Source of the DNA: SIAQ01 sp963767835
GTDB taxonomy: Bacteria > Planctomycetota > Planctomycetia > Gemmatales > Gemmataceae
Assembly (NCBI GenBank): GCA_963767835.1
Contig: CAVYFY010000003.1
Coordinates: 1 to 64,000, forward strand
Reading direction: 5' to 3'
DNA length: 64,000 bases
Positions 8,608 to 18,600 of this stretch are shown here, piece after piece (the stretch's first letter is position 1; every line of letters starts with the position of its first letter). The position numbers and the translations under genes were made by a program. The notes below the pieces were generated by a model that was not told the origin of the DNA, did no database searches, and saw only the letters and a program-made list of their open reading frames with translations.

Positions 8608-9069
8608 TTAGAGCCCTTTTTTTTGCCGGCGTGCCAAGGCCCGCTCGATACTGCGCGGATGCACCTTCACACGAAAGCGCCGGCGCACGCGCCGCACCAG
8701 TTCTGCGGTCGGCAATTTGGGATCGTCGCGCGTTTGTTCGAGCAGAAAGTCCACGATGGCGTCGGAGAGCTTGTGGGCACGCCGTGGGCCGGGACGCTTG
8801 GGCAGCAGACCGGGCAGGCCAGTCCGGGTAAACGCACTCTGAGCCTGATAAAGAGCAAGTCGGGAGAAGCCGTAGGCCTTGGCCGCCGCCGTAACCGACC
8901 AGCCATCGACACGTACCCGCCGCAGCATCTCGTACTTGACCTGGACCAGATCGCAGGCATCGAAGAGGTCGTTGTCCTGGAACAAGGAATCGACGACCTT
9001 GTCGGGCTGCCGGTTGAGTGCGCCATGCTGGCGAAGGCTTGCTTTTTTGGCTTCCGTGCGTTCGTCCAT
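8608..9069 (-). CDS. Helix-turn-helix protein of the recombinase element
   Basis: This 153-residue basic protein has an HTH at about residues 45-80 (KYEMLRRVRVDGWSVTAAAKAYGFSRLALYQAQ) and a second winged-helix-like segment near 100-150 (VRRRFRVKVHPRSIERALAR). The pattern resembles the DNA-binding half of IS630/IS3-type transposase proteins. An AGGAGG site precedes the ATG, and a strong sigma70-like promoter lies 40-65 bp upstream. It ends four codons after an eight-A run. A role as regulator or recombination-directionality factor is inferred from context only. Confidence 0.75.
   Translation of the reverse strand: MDERTEAKKASLRQHGALNRQPDKVVDSLFQDNDLFDACDLVQVKYEMLRRVRVDGWSVTAAAKAYGFSRLALYQAQSAFTRTGLPGLLPKRPGPRRAHKLSDAIVDFLLEQTRDDPKLPTAELVRRVRRRFRVKVHPRSIERALARRQKKGL
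8617..8624 (-). promoter_or_regulatory. Candidate -1 frameshift site (A8)
   Basis: On the coding strand the HTH gene reads CAA AAA AAA GGG CTC TAA, which presents the slippery heptamer A AAA AAA in zero frame. A -1 slip would join the HTH protein (after its RRQKK) to the downstream open frame that encodes WQIRYEQLR and LLLQRGLAAWM. That frame has no start codon of its own upstream of this segment. This is a sequence-based hypothesis, with the same logic as IS1/IS3 orfA-orfB frameshifting. Confidence 0.4.
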
Positions 9070-9107
9070 GATCGCCTCCTGGATAAACCGGCAAAAGTGT
9101 TACCTTA

Positions 9108-9135
9108 ATTATGCCTAATCCTGTGGAGCTGTCAA
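9108..9135 (-). promoter_or_regulatory. Sigma70-like promoter for HTH-recombinase operon
   Basis: Read leftward, a perfect -35 box TTGACA (9130-9135) is followed after 16 bp by a -10 box CATAAT (9108-9113). The HTH gene begins about 40 bp downstream. It is the clearest promoter in the mobile region. Confidence 0.6.
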
Positions 9136-9258
9136 GACGAAAACGCCGCAAGGCATCGGCAATATACAGCACCTTACCCTTAATAGTACGCGTTCGTGTC
9201 CTTCCTGCCGGGCGAGCCATACGGCATAATCTCCTTAACGAATGTGGCGTAATTGAGT

Positions 9259-9576
9259 TTACACAGGTAAGACCGACGCGAAACCCAGCACAGACTTCTC
9301 ATGAGCCACCTCCCTGCACAAGCCCGCAAGCAAGTGGGCCAGCTCCGTGAGCTCCTGAAGGCGAAACGGCGAACGCCCCGCAGCGCACAGGACAAACGGA
9401 TCTGCCGGACAAACGCTGGTCCACTGGGCCGGCAATGCCACCAGTCGACCAGCGTCATCATGAAAATAAACCCGCTGCTCGCCCCAGTTCAAACGAAAAG
9501 TCAGCAGCTTGAATTCACGTCCATAAAGCGGATGAAAGGGATGGGTAACTCGAAAGGTTTGACACGCAGGATTCAA
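9259..9576 (-). CDS. DUF5372-like protein
   Basis: This encodes 105 residues from a TTG start, or fewer if it starts internally. Features are FRVTHPFHPLYGREFKLLTF, a GEQRVYFHDDAGRLVALPAQWTSV core and an Asp-Pro-Phe block. This fits the small DUF5372 family, whose members often lie next to recombinase genes; that association is recalled, not checked. Function is unknown. It is the first gene of the 3.4-kb element and is separated from the HTH gene by about 190 bp that hold the promoter. Confidence 0.65.
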   Translation of the reverse strand: MNPACQTFRVTHPFHPLYGREFKLLTFRLNWGEQRVYFHDDAGRLVALPAQWTSVCPADPFVLCAAGRSPFRLQELTELAHLLAGLCREVAHEKSVLGFASVLPV

Positions 9577-9598
9577 ATCCGGTGCACTTGACAGCTTA

Positions 9599-10457
9599 TT
9601 CCAAGGGCAAGGTCGAACGCCAATTCTTCTATGTCGAAACCAACTTGCTCAACGGCCGTACGTTTGAGACGCTGGAGCATCTCAACGAAGCGACCGTCCA
9701 GTGGCTCCAGAGCGTCGCCGACGTGCGGACCTTGCGCGACTTCAAGGAATCGCCGCTGCAGCGACATGCTGTCGAGCAACCGCACCTGCTCGCGCTGCCA
9801 ACGTGTGACTTCGATACGGCTCAGGTGGTGTATCGCCACGTCAACGTCGAGGGCTACGTCACGCATCGGCTCAACTTGTACTCCGTGCCCTGGTCCTACA
9901 TCGGCCAGGTGCTGCCTGTACGCATCGCCGAGAGCGAAGTTATCATCTACTCGATCGGTCTTGAGGAGATCGCTCGGCATCCGCTGTTGCCCCACCCCAC
10001 GCAAGGCGTGCGGCAAACGCTCAAAAGCCATCAGCCCGCCGCCGATCCTGCTGAGCGCGTGTTGCTCTTGCGTCAACGCTTCGGCGAACTCGGCCCGATT
10101 GCCGTGCAGTTCCTCGACGGCCTCTTGGCCAAACAGATCCAAGGCAAGCTGCAAGCGCAGCAACTCCTGGCGCTGCTGGCTCAGTATCAACGCGACGATG
10201 TACATCAGGCTCTGGAACGCGCGGTCCGCTTCGGCGCTTTCTCCCTGGCAGCGGTCCGGCGCATCCTCGCCGTCTGCGCCAGGCCAAAACCTTTGCTCGA
10301 CGAACTCGCGGACCTGCATCGCGAATCGCTCGATCCCCGCCTGCGCCAAGAATCGATCGGCCCACGCCCGACCAGCGACTATCAGCATTTACTCCAACCC
10401 GAGGAAGACGGCGATGAAACCGAAGAAGACCGCCAAGACGACGCCGAGCCGGCGTGA
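9599..10457 (+). pseudogene. istA: IS21 transposase IstA, C-terminal part
   Basis: This resumes exactly where the left half stops, with SKGKVERQFFYVETNLLNGRTF, the conserved region after the last catalytic acidic residue of IstA. It runs through the C-terminal Mu-transposase-like domain (YRHVNVEGYVTHRLNLYSVPW) to an acidic tail. The stop overlaps istB by 44 bases, as usual in IS21. Removal of the nested element would restore continuity here, but the frame damage near 5,840-5,875 would remain. Confidence 0.85.
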
Positions 10458-11208
10458 TGAAGTTCTCACTGACTTCGCGACTTTGCGCATCCCCGTGACG
10501 GCCGAGCAGCTCGACGCCGCCCTCAAGCAGGCTCAAGACGCCGGCCTGACTCACCTCGACTTCCTCCATCGCTTACTCGCCGACCAGGCCGGCCTGCGCC
10601 GTGAACGCAGCTTGCAACGGCGCATCAAGTGCGCCTGCTTCCGTGATCTCCAACCGCTCGCCGAGTTCGATTGGAATTTTAATCCCGCGATCAGCCGTGT
10701 GCAAATCGAGACGCTCGCCGCTTGCGACTTTGTGCGCCGCCATCAGAACCTCGTCTTCGTCGGCCAATCCGGACTCGGCAAAAGTCATTTGATCCAAAGC
10801 ATCGGCCAGGCCGCCTGCACGGTGGGCTTCAAGGTGCATTACATCACCAGCGGCAAATTGCTGGAGGACCTGACCGCTGCCCTGGCAGACCGCACCATCC
10901 ACGACCGCGTCCGCTTCTACGCCAAGTTCGACTTGCTCATCATCGACGAGTTCGGCTTCGACCGCATCGAACGTGCTGTCTGTCCGCAAGCCGCCAGCTT
11001 GTGGTACAAGATCATCGACGCGCGCAGCCAACGCGTCAGCACTGCCTTGGTGACGAACATCGACTTCGAGGCCTGGGCCGACTACCTCGGCGACGCACCC
11101 CTGGCCATGGCGCTCTTGGATCGGGTTGTGGATGGCGCCACCATCGTAAAGCTAAAAGGCAAATCCTATCGAGTTCATCGTGGTCCCGACAAACCTTCCG
11201 CAAAATGA
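10414..11208 (+). CDS. istB: IS21 helper ATPase IstB
   Basis: This 264-residue AAA+ ATPase of the DnaC/IstB type assists IstA in target selection. The Walker A motif is GQSGLGKSHL near residue 123. Walker B is LLIIDEFGFD near 175, followed by a sensor-like VTNID. A basic N-terminal segment fits the IstB_N domain. The gene is intact, unlike its partner, and could act in trans with another IS21 copy. Confidence 0.9.
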   Translation: MKPKKTAKTTPSRRDEVLTDFATLRIPVTAEQLDAALKQAQDAGLTHLDFLHRLLADQAGLRRERSLQRRIKCACFRDLQPLAEFDWNFNPAISRVQIETLAACDFVRRHQNLVFVGQSGLGKSHLIQSIGQAACTVGFKVHYITSGKLLEDLTAALADRTIHDRVRFYAKFDLLIIDEFGFDRIERAVCPQAASLWYKIIDARSQRVSTALVTNIDFEAWADYLGDAPLAMALLDRVVDGATIVKLKGKSYRVHRGPDKPSAK

Positions 11209-11277
11209 GCACGCGTTTGCCCCATCCCACTCGCTCGGCAACTCCATCCGGCCCCCTATGACCCCGCGAAATTGGCC

Positions 11278-11904
11278 CTATCTCAAACCGCGATCAACAA
11301 TCAGCTTGAAGAAATCCACCAGGCTGCTCTTGGTTCGGCCTTCACAAGCGTGCAGCAGGCGTTTCTGACCGCTGTCGATCTGGTACACCAAGGTCAGATA
11401 ATGATGGCCCTTTTGCCAGGCAATTTCGTCCACGCCGATCGCGCCAATGCCGTCCAGCGAGCGGCGGTCCAGGCCCCACAGCACCGCGGCCGTCACCGCC
11501 CGATGCACCGTGTTCCAACTCGTGCCGAATGAACGCGCCACCTGCTGCCAGGCCAGCAGCTTCGCCCACGCCGCCAAAAACCACTCGTACACCGTGCAAT
11601 GCTGACTCTTCCCCTCGGCCCACGGCACCTCTTCCACCTTCACGCCACAACGCCGGCACTGCGCCCGACGCGGCGCATAGCTCAGGTACACCGGTATGTT
11701 CCACAGCGGCACGAACTCGTAACGCCGTTCCTTGAGCCGATCGTAGCCAGGACACTTCGCTTGGCACCCCGAGCAAGTCGCCCGACCGTTCTTCCGCGCC
11801 CGCACCGTGACGACGATGCGCTGGCCGTCGTCCTCGAAGCACGCCGTTTCGTAGCAAAAAGACTTGCATGGTTGCACATGATTGAGGATAGTTTGTAGTA
11901 GCAT
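11278..11904 (-). pseudogene. ISL3-family transposase, N-terminal fragment
   Basis: The 208 residues carry the ISL3 N-terminal zinc-finger region (CSGCQAKCPGYD and CRRCGVKVEEV) and an HTH-like segment (WQQVARSFGTSWNTVHRAV). The first part of the DDE domain follows (IGAIGVDEIAWQKGHHYLTLVYQID). ISL3 transposases are normally about 400 residues; the C-terminal half is lost at the junction with the IS21-like element near 11,275. Confidence 0.85.
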
Positions 11905-12060
11905 CTTGGAAGGCTCTCGGTGGAAATTTGTCGGCTAACAACTTTCTTACCACTGACCGACCAAGATGCCTTTGCCTTTTTCGCGTTATCCCACAACCGG
12001 CGGCCTCCTGCAGTCCATGACCCCGGAACAGAGAAGAGGCTCCGGGACGACCGGCTAAAT

Positions 12061-12141
12061 CCCCCGCGGTTTACCCACACATTCGGGGGAAGAGCCAGTT
12101 TTCTAAACCGACGGTCACAGGTACGAGTCCTGTCGGGGGTA
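12061..12141 (+). pseudogene. Decayed tRNA-Arg(UCU)-like sequence
   Basis: The 3' two thirds of a tRNA are recognisable. There is an anticodon loop with TTCTAA and a right anticodon arm ACCGA, then a T-arm ACAGG-TACGAGT-CCTGT with a 7-base loop. A CGGGGG acceptor strand matches CCCCCG at 12061-12066. The D-arm and left anticodon strand do not pair, so it is not a working tRNA. tRNA 3' ends are common attachment sites, and this one lies at the edge of the mobile-element region. The rest of 11,905-12,292 shows no gene. Confidence 0.45.
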
Positions 12142-12292
12142 TTCGGAAATGTTTCTCGGGCCGTTGCCAGTTTCACTGGTTGCACACAGCGTGGCGCTAG
12201 GAAATCGCCGCGTTCGACTTTATTGAGCTGATCGGCAGTGCCCCCGATTTCAACGGGTGACGCGCCGCGAGCAAGGCGCCGCCTAAACGAAC

Positions 12293-13393
12293 CTACTTGA
12301 TCGACTTGATTTTTTTCTCGGCGTATTGGACCATGCCCTCGGGAAGCGGGGCGTAGCCAAGCTCCCGGGTATATTCTTGGCCTTCATGGACCGCCCAGTG
12401 CAGGAAGCGGGCCACGTTCTTTTGTTCCGCCGGCTGATTCTGATAGCAGACGGCCCATTCGACGCCGCAAATCGGATAAGCGTCTTTTCCGGGACGGTTG
12501 GTTAAGGTGAAGGCGCCGCTCTCGAGGGCCTCGCCGGTCACGTTTTTGGCGGCGGCGGTCACGTGTTCGGGGTCGGCTAGCAGGAAGGCGGATTTGTCAG
12601 CATTTTGGACGGCGCCAATGGCGATCTTGTGGGTGAGAGCGTTCTGCGTCTCGACGTAGCCGATGGTGTCCGGGTTGCTATTGACGTGGATGGCGACGCC
12701 GTAGTTGCGTCGGATGCCATCGCCGACCGGCCATTTGACTTCTGAACTGGCCTCTGGTCCGATCGCTTTTTTCCATGATTCGCTGCTGCCGGCGAGGTAT
12801 TTGGTGAAGAGAAACGTTGTGCCGCTGGGATCTTTGCGGTGCACAACATGGATGCGCCTGTCTGGCAGGTAATCGGTGAGGGTGCGGTCCTTCTCGCCGT
12901 CCTTCACCTTGACGTCTTCGTTGAGTTTCTTTAGGGCCGGATCGTTCCACATTTTGATCTTGCCAAGGAAGATGTCGGCGAGCACTTCGGCGGTGAATTT
13001 GAGCGGCGGCTTGTTGTTGAGCTCTTTCACGTTGTAGATGGGGACAACCGCCACCAGGAGAACTGGAATCTGCACCATGGCACCGCCTTTGCGCTCTTCC
13101 TCGGTCAGCGGCGCTGAACTGAAGCCGATTTGATAGGTTTTATCGATGGCCTTTTTGATGCCGTTGGTCGACCCACTGTTGGTATAGACAAGGTCAATCC
13201 CCTTTTTGCTGTAGATATTCTTCCACCGGTCCATGGCCAAGTTGACGACGGATGATCCGCCGACATTCAGCGTTTCCAGGGTGTCGGGTTGCTCCTTGGG
13301 GGCAAAGAAGGCTGGCGAGTACACGACCAGGGCGCCCAAGGCAGCACCGATGATAACGATGACCAGCACACGCAGAAAAACAGAGCTTTTCAC
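12293..13393 (-). CDS. pstS: PstS-like phosphate-binding protein
   Basis: This 366-residue periplasmic solute-binding protein belongs to the PstS family, which presents phosphate to the PstCAB transporter. From the GTG at 13393 it has a single N-terminal hydrophobic segment (VLVIVIIGAALGALVVY), probably an uncleaved anchor or signal. Then come the PstS hallmarks GGSSVVNLAMDRW, VYTNSGSTNG, IGFSSAPL and DPSGTTFLFTKYL. The GTG is preferred over an upstream ATG because that signal then lies at the N-terminus. No pstCAB or pho box is visible nearby, so it stands alone here. Confidence 0.85.
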   Translation of the reverse strand: MKSSVFLRVLVIVIIGAALGALVVYSPAFFAPKEQPDTLETLNVGGSSVVNLAMDRWKNIYSKKGIDLVYTNSGSTNGIKKAIDKTYQIGFSSAPLTEEERKGGAMVQIPVLLVAVVPIYNVKELNNKPPLKFTAEVLADIFLGKIKMWNDPALKKLNEDVKVKDGEKDRTLTDYLPDRRIHVVHRKDPSGTTFLFTKYLAGSSESWKKAIGPEASSEVKWPVGDGIRRNYGVAIHVNSNPDTIGYVETQNALTHKIAIGAVQNADKSAFLLADPEHVTAAAKNVTGEALESGAFTLTNRPGKDAYPICGVEWAVCYQNQPAEQKNVARFLHWAVHEGQEYTRELGYAPLPEGMVQYAEKKIKSIK

Positions 13394-13611
13394 GGGAAAA
13401 CCCCTTGGCAAGTGGGCGATCGCAACGGCCTCCGGAAATGACGATCTCGGAAGGAGTCGATTTAGTCTGCCAATGTGATGAAATAGCGTGGGCAAAATAA
13501 ATTATTGGCGTAGGTGCTGCTGGCGGTTGCCTCCACAATATCTTCATGTCGAATTCATTTGTCATCAGTGAATCCCTTTCAATAATATCCTCGTGAATAT
13601 TAATTGCGAGC

Positions 13612-14090
13612 GTGAAGGAGCTTGCCTTGGCTCAGACTGGCTTCGGGACTGGTTGGCCGGCCTTCATCGGCGCGATGTTAGTGATCTCGCTGGCGTTTGC
13701 CGCGCCGGGCTGCGGTCCGAAGAGACCGCGAGTTTATCCGGTTCAGGGCGAGGTGTTTTGGGATGGCAAGCCGGCAGTCGGGGCTGTACTTTTCTTCCAT
13801 CCGGACACGGACGAGCCGCCGTCGATTGAAAAGCCGGTAAACAAACCGAGGCCCGTGGGGCGAGTGAAGGAGGACGGTTCCTTCGCGTTGTCCACCTACG
13901 GCACGAACGATGGCGCCCCGCCGGGCGCTATCGCATCAGTTTGGTGTGGGCCGAGATCAAGGACCCGAAGTCGAACGTCGAGGTAGATTTGCTGCCGCCC
14001 GAGTACGCGAATCCGGACACGTGCCCGATTGAGGTCGTCGAAATTCGCGCGGAAAAGAATGTGCTGCCGCCATTTCGACTTCCGAAGTGA
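13612..14090 (+). CDS. Small lipoprotein, frameshifted
   Basis: A GTG start gives a hydrophobic signal ending in a lipobox (APGC), then a VYPVQGEVFWDGKPAVGAVLFF segment. This resembles the carboxypeptidase-regulatory-like beta sandwich common in planctomycete lipoproteins. The first frame goes wrong near 13,923; losing one G explains it. The next frame continues convincingly with YRISLVWAEIKDPKSNVEV to a stop at 14088, 42 bp before the DUF1559 gene. It forms one of three lipoprotein-DUF1559 pairs. Function is unknown. Confidence 0.65.
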
Positions 14091-14131
14091 ACCAAGCGCG
14101 CGAGCGTGGCGCGCGTAGAATGGAGTGCCCA

Positions 14132-15103
14132 ATGAACGTGAATATGAAGACCTGCGCTCGAGCGCGGATTGGTTTTACGTTGATCGAGTTGCTGGTGGTG
14201 ATTGCGATCATCGCGATCTTGATTGCCCTTTTGGTGCCTGCGGTGCAAAAGGTCCGTGAGGCGGCCGCCCGCTTGCAGTGCGCCAATAATCTCAAGCAGA
14301 TCGGCCTGGGCATGAACAATTACGCCAATGTCTTCAAGGGTTTCCCGCCAAGCCGAACGACGGGCAATGTCGCCAGTGCGCCGTGGTACCCGCATCAGCA
14401 TTCCTGGTCCGCGGCTTTGCTTCCGTACATCGAGCAAACCAACAACTTCAACCTTTACTCCTACACGGCAGATTGGGATGACCCATCCAACTACACCGCG
14501 ATCCAAACTCAGCTGGCGGTTTTCAATTGTCCAAGCTGCCCCATACAATACCGCACCGACACGACGATAACACCCAATCCAGCTGCGGGGGATTACCACG
14601 CCGTCAATGCGATCAAGTGGTTCGTGGCCGTCAATTGCTTCGGATATCCCTCGTCCCAGGTCAACTCCTCAACTTCGCATGAAGATCCGCATCTGGCGGG
14701 GGGCATGTCGGAAGACGAAAACACGCCTTTTGTGCGGATTTCTGATGGCACATCCAACACGATTTTGGTGGCCGAGGACGCGGGCCGCCCGACATTCTAC
14801 AACCAGATGGGGCAGAATTGCCTGCCCGGCTGTGCGCCCAATCTGCCAAGCGGCGGCCAGGCGGGGTGGGCGGACCCCAATGGAGCGTTCAGTATCGATG
14901 GCTCGAATCCCGATGGGAGCATCCCCGGTCCGTGCACGTTGAACTGCTCCAACAACAGCGAGGTCTACGGATTCCATTCTGGGGGCGCGAACGTGGTTTT
15001 CGCGGATGGCTCGGTCCATTTCTTCACTTCAGAAATGCCGCTTTGCACGCTGGCTGCTCTCACCACCCGGTCGGCAGGCGAACTTGTTTCTTTCGATCCA
15101 TAA
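14132..15103 (+). CDS. DUF1559 pseudopilin-like protein
   Basis: The 323 residues begin with a type IV prepilin-type methylation signal (GFTLIELLVVIAIIAILIALL) and the following VPAVQKVREAAAR helix. The DUF1559 C-terminal domain follows, including SDGTSNTILVAEDAG and the terminal FADGSVHFF motif. A GGAG site precedes the ATG at 14132. The family is hugely expanded in planctomycetes and is thought to be cell-surface or periplasmic; its role is not established. The Gly before Phe is the expected prepilin-peptidase site. Confidence 0.9.
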   Translation: MNVNMKTCARARIGFTLIELLVVIAIIAILIALLVPAVQKVREAAARLQCANNLKQIGLGMNNYANVFKGFPPSRTTGNVASAPWYPHQHSWSAALLPYIEQTNNFNLYSYTADWDDPSNYTAIQTQLAVFNCPSCPIQYRTDTTITPNPAAGDYHAVNAIKWFVAVNCFGYPSSQVNSSTSHEDPHLAGGMSEDENTPFVRISDGTSNTILVAEDAGRPTFYNQMGQNCLPGCAPNLPSGGQAGWADPNGAFSIDGSNPDGSIPGPCTLNCSNNSEVYGFHSGGANVVFADGSVHFFTSEMPLCTLAALTTRSAGELVSFDP

Positions 15104-15635
15104 AAGCGTCGCCGGCCCGGTCGTTTTCGTAGCCTTGTGCGTGATCGGCGCCAGGAGGCTCGTTAAAGGTGTGCAGCTGTGCTCGTTGCGATAAATTGAA
15201 GAACATACTGTGTAGAAATGCGTAAGCGTTATGGTCTCTCTCCTCACTTCATCGACACTTGCAGCTGCGTCTTTGGCCACATATTGTGCCGTAATCAGAC
15301 TAAAGATCTATGCAGAAACTCTAATGCCTTGGGGCAATTCACGCGCCGAGCGTCGCCGCAAACCTGACAAAGAATTGTGGCCCGCGCGCTCCGCCGACGG
15401 ACGTAGGTCTATACCGTGTAAGTATGTTACTGCATCATCATCTTGGTGATCGTGAACTACTGGTCAAACGCACCACTGCGCGTTCTTCGGTCGGTCACGG
15501 AAGGTTCACGGAAAATACATGTCCGAGTCGGCGGCCGATTGCGTTAATCATTTCGTTCCACTGTGTTGATATACCGTGTCGTCATGCCGATCGCTTCAGG
15601 CGCGTCGGCTACTTTTGCCATGGAGTGTCTCCCCC
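15104..15635. other. Non-coding 5' region of the giant gene
   Basis: These 532 bp contain no convincing gene on either strand and locally lower GC (15,180-15,320) than the flanks, consistent with promoter sequence. I see no clear consensus -35/-10 pair. A GGAG at 15622-15625 serves the ATG at 15636. Confidence 0.4.
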
Positions 15636-18600
15636 ATGTTTGGACTTAATTTTGGCCGATTCTTTCGCAGCAAAAAGAAGCAACCCATTCGCAAAGCCAA
15701 CAAGCCCCAGAAAAAGGTTTATCTTCACGCGGAACAACTGGAAGATCGCCTGGTGCCGGCAACGATCAGTCAGTGGAATTTCGGAGTAACGCCCGCGCCG
15801 GTTCTTCTCAATGGCATTCGCACGGATGACAGCGGCGGCCCAAGCGATGTGTGGGCGACGAACAACGGTCCGGGCTTTTTAACCACCCTGGGAATGACCA
15901 ACGATTACGACGGCAACAACAGCGTCGTTGGCGACGACATCTTGCTAACCACCGGCGGACCGGGCGACACCACCCTGCGCGTGCGGGCGCCGGGCAGTGC
16001 CATGGGCGCGCCGGGCAATGGCTGGGCCAATGGCGCTCCTGACGACAGCCAGGGTATTCAAATCGATTCGAGCACGGTCGGCTACACCAGCCTCCAGCTC
16101 TCATTTGATTGGTACTGCACTACGCATGGCGTGGCAAACATGCAGGTCCAGTATACCGGCGACTATACACAGGCCAACCCAACCTGGACGACTATTACCG
16201 GCCAAACCGGCGAGGACAGCACCTACAATTATTTCACGGCCGTGCCGAACGCTTACTATGGCACGACTAGCCCCAATCTCACGATTACAATCCCTTCTGA
16301 TGCAAACAATGACCCGACATTCGCGATACGGCTGGTGTCGACCTACTACCAGAATACCACGAATTACGCGGATGCCGCCAATAACAGCGCCACTTACGCG
16401 GATGGCTCGGGCAACTGGCGCTTTGGCAACGTGGCGGTTTCCGGCACCCTGACCGCCGGCGAGGTGACGACCACCACGACGCTGGCGACCTCGCCTTCGG
16501 GTTCTCCGCAGCCCCAGGGCGTGCCCATCACCCTCACGGCGACGGTAGCGCCCGCCAGCGGCACCGTCCGCCCGGCCGGCACAGTCGAGTTTTTCGATGG
16601 CAACGTGCTGATCAACTCGACCTCGACCTTCAGCAACGGTTCTAGTTCGTCGAGCGTTTACAACATCACGACCAGCAGCTTGCCCACCGGCAACCACTAC
16701 TTCTGGGCCGAATACGTTCCTAGCGGAGCTTTCACGAGCAGCATCGGCACCGATACTTCATCCACAAACCCGTACATCATTTCGAATACCGTCGCCACCA
16801 CATCCGTCCTCAGCGCCAATCCAAGTCCGCCGGTCCAGGCCGGCACCACGGTCACCTTTACCGACACGATTACACCTGGCTACGGCACAAACTTCCCAAC
16901 CGGTTCCGTCAATTTCTACAACGGTTCAACTTCAGGCACGCCGCTGAACGCGTCTCCCATCGCGGTGACCGAGATCGGCAACACGACCCAGGGAATGGCC
17001 CAATTCTCCGACTCGGGCCTGCCCGCGGGCACCTACAACATCGTTGCGGTTTACACCGCGACGGGCAACTTCGTCAGCAGCACCAGTGCCGCCCTCGGGT
17101 ATTCCATTTACAGCGGCTCGTCGGGCGCCTTCACACCGGGCAACCTCGTCCTCCTCCAGTCCGGCGACGAGAGCGGCAGCAATTACAATGCTCAGGCACC
17201 CCTTTACCTCGACGAGGAAACCACGGCTGGCGTCGGCGTGCAGCAGGTTGCGATCCCCGATGTTGGCGCCGCCACCATCACGACCGCCATGGAAAGCGGC
17301 GGGACCGTCACCATCACGACGGGGAACGCGCCGGGACTTACGGGCAATGGCTTCACCAACGGCGAATATCTCGCGATTACCGGGCTCAGCCAATACAACG
17401 GGACCTACCAGGTTGCCACGACGGGCGCCAACACCTTTACCTACAGTGTCACGGACAACGGAGATGTCACGGTCAACACGGGCGCCACGGCCACGCCCGG
17501 CCAGGTGGGCAATCAGCCGATCACCATGGATCTGAGCGCCTCAGCCGGCATCGGGCAACTCAACCGCTCCTACGACGGCTCCGCGCTGACCTTCGACGGC
17601 GTCGATTCCACGATCAACAGCGGCGGGCTGTCCGGCGGCGCTACGCCGACCGGCTCGGATAACCGCGATATCGCCGTGGTCACTGGCAACGCCAATGTTA
17701 CCAGCAACATCAACACCACGACCTATGGCCCCTTCTACGTCGGCGACGATAACCGCGGCTCGGTCGCCGAGAGTCCGACCGGCCCGATCTATACCGCCGG
17801 CCACCCCAACCAGGCCGGCGGCGCCGTATCGCAGGGCGTCCACGAATTCGACTCGACCGACGGAGCTTCGACCGGCGCACAGATCGGCGATCAGGTGTCC
17901 GCCAGCACGAACATACGCGCCGTGACCATCGGTTTCGACAACCGCATGTACTTCTCGACTGCCGGCGGCCTCGGCGGCGCGCCTGCCGTGAACGGCGGCG
18001 GCATTTTCACCGAAGTCCAGCCCTTGCCCACCTCCGCGACCCCGACGCCGGCCAACGATATCATGGTTGTGCCGTCGATTTTCAGTGCCTCCAAGCTCGG
18101 CGGCGTTTTTCTCGCTGACATGAACGGCGACGGTATCGTGGACAACGGCGATCGCCTTTATTTCCTCGATGACGGCACCGTGGGCGGCGCCGGCACGGGA
18201 GGCCTCTACGTTTCCACATGGAACGACAGCAACACCCAATACGCCTGGAACACCCCGAATAATGCCGCGGCAGTGGCGGCTGGCTTCGTCGATCACTGGG
18301 GCCTCCCGGTCCGACTCGGCGACGCCCCGGTCCAGGCAGGCAGCAGCGGCGTCGGCGAACTGCGAGGCCTCACCGGCACCGTCATCAGCAGCGGCATCGC
18401 CAATGCCAGCGTGTCCGGATCGACCGTGACGATCACCCTCGCCGGCAGCAACTCCTTCCAAAATGGCCAAAACGTCCAAATCAGCGGCGTGGGCAGCGGC
18501 TACGACGGTTCGTGGACCATCAGCAACGTGAGCGGAAACACCTTCGAATACACCGACGCCAACACGACGTCCAATTCCGTCACCCCGCCAGACACCGCTC

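Larger units (their letters stand above)
6202..9608 (-). mobile_element. Serine-recombinase element inserted in istA
   Basis: The element is 3,399 bp long and bounded by direct repeats CCAAGGGC at 6202-6209 and 9601-9608. Joining the flanks across one repeat restores the canonical IstA sequence RRPQTKGKVERQF in frame, so the insertion boundaries are precise to within the repeat. All four genes run leftward: DUF5372-like protein, HTH protein, small ORF and large serine recombinase. A smaller, decayed relative occurs at about 2087-3330. This appears to be an autonomous element moved by its own recombinase. Confidence 0.85.
5105..11270 (+). mobile_element. IS21-like element, interrupted
   Basis: The element contains istA (broken, 5508-10457) and istB (10414-11208) in the usual overlapping order. 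It has landed in a kinase-WD40 gene on the left and next to a truncated ISL3 transposase on the right. A 3.4-kb serine-recombinase element is nested inside istA. I could not find matching terminal inverted repeats by eye, so both ends are approximate. Confidence 0.65.

Noticed and set aside
5105..11270. Terminal inverted repeats of the IS21-like element
   Set aside because: Comparison by eye of sequence near 5,100-5,170 with 11,210-11,280 gave no convincing match, so no repeat is claimed.
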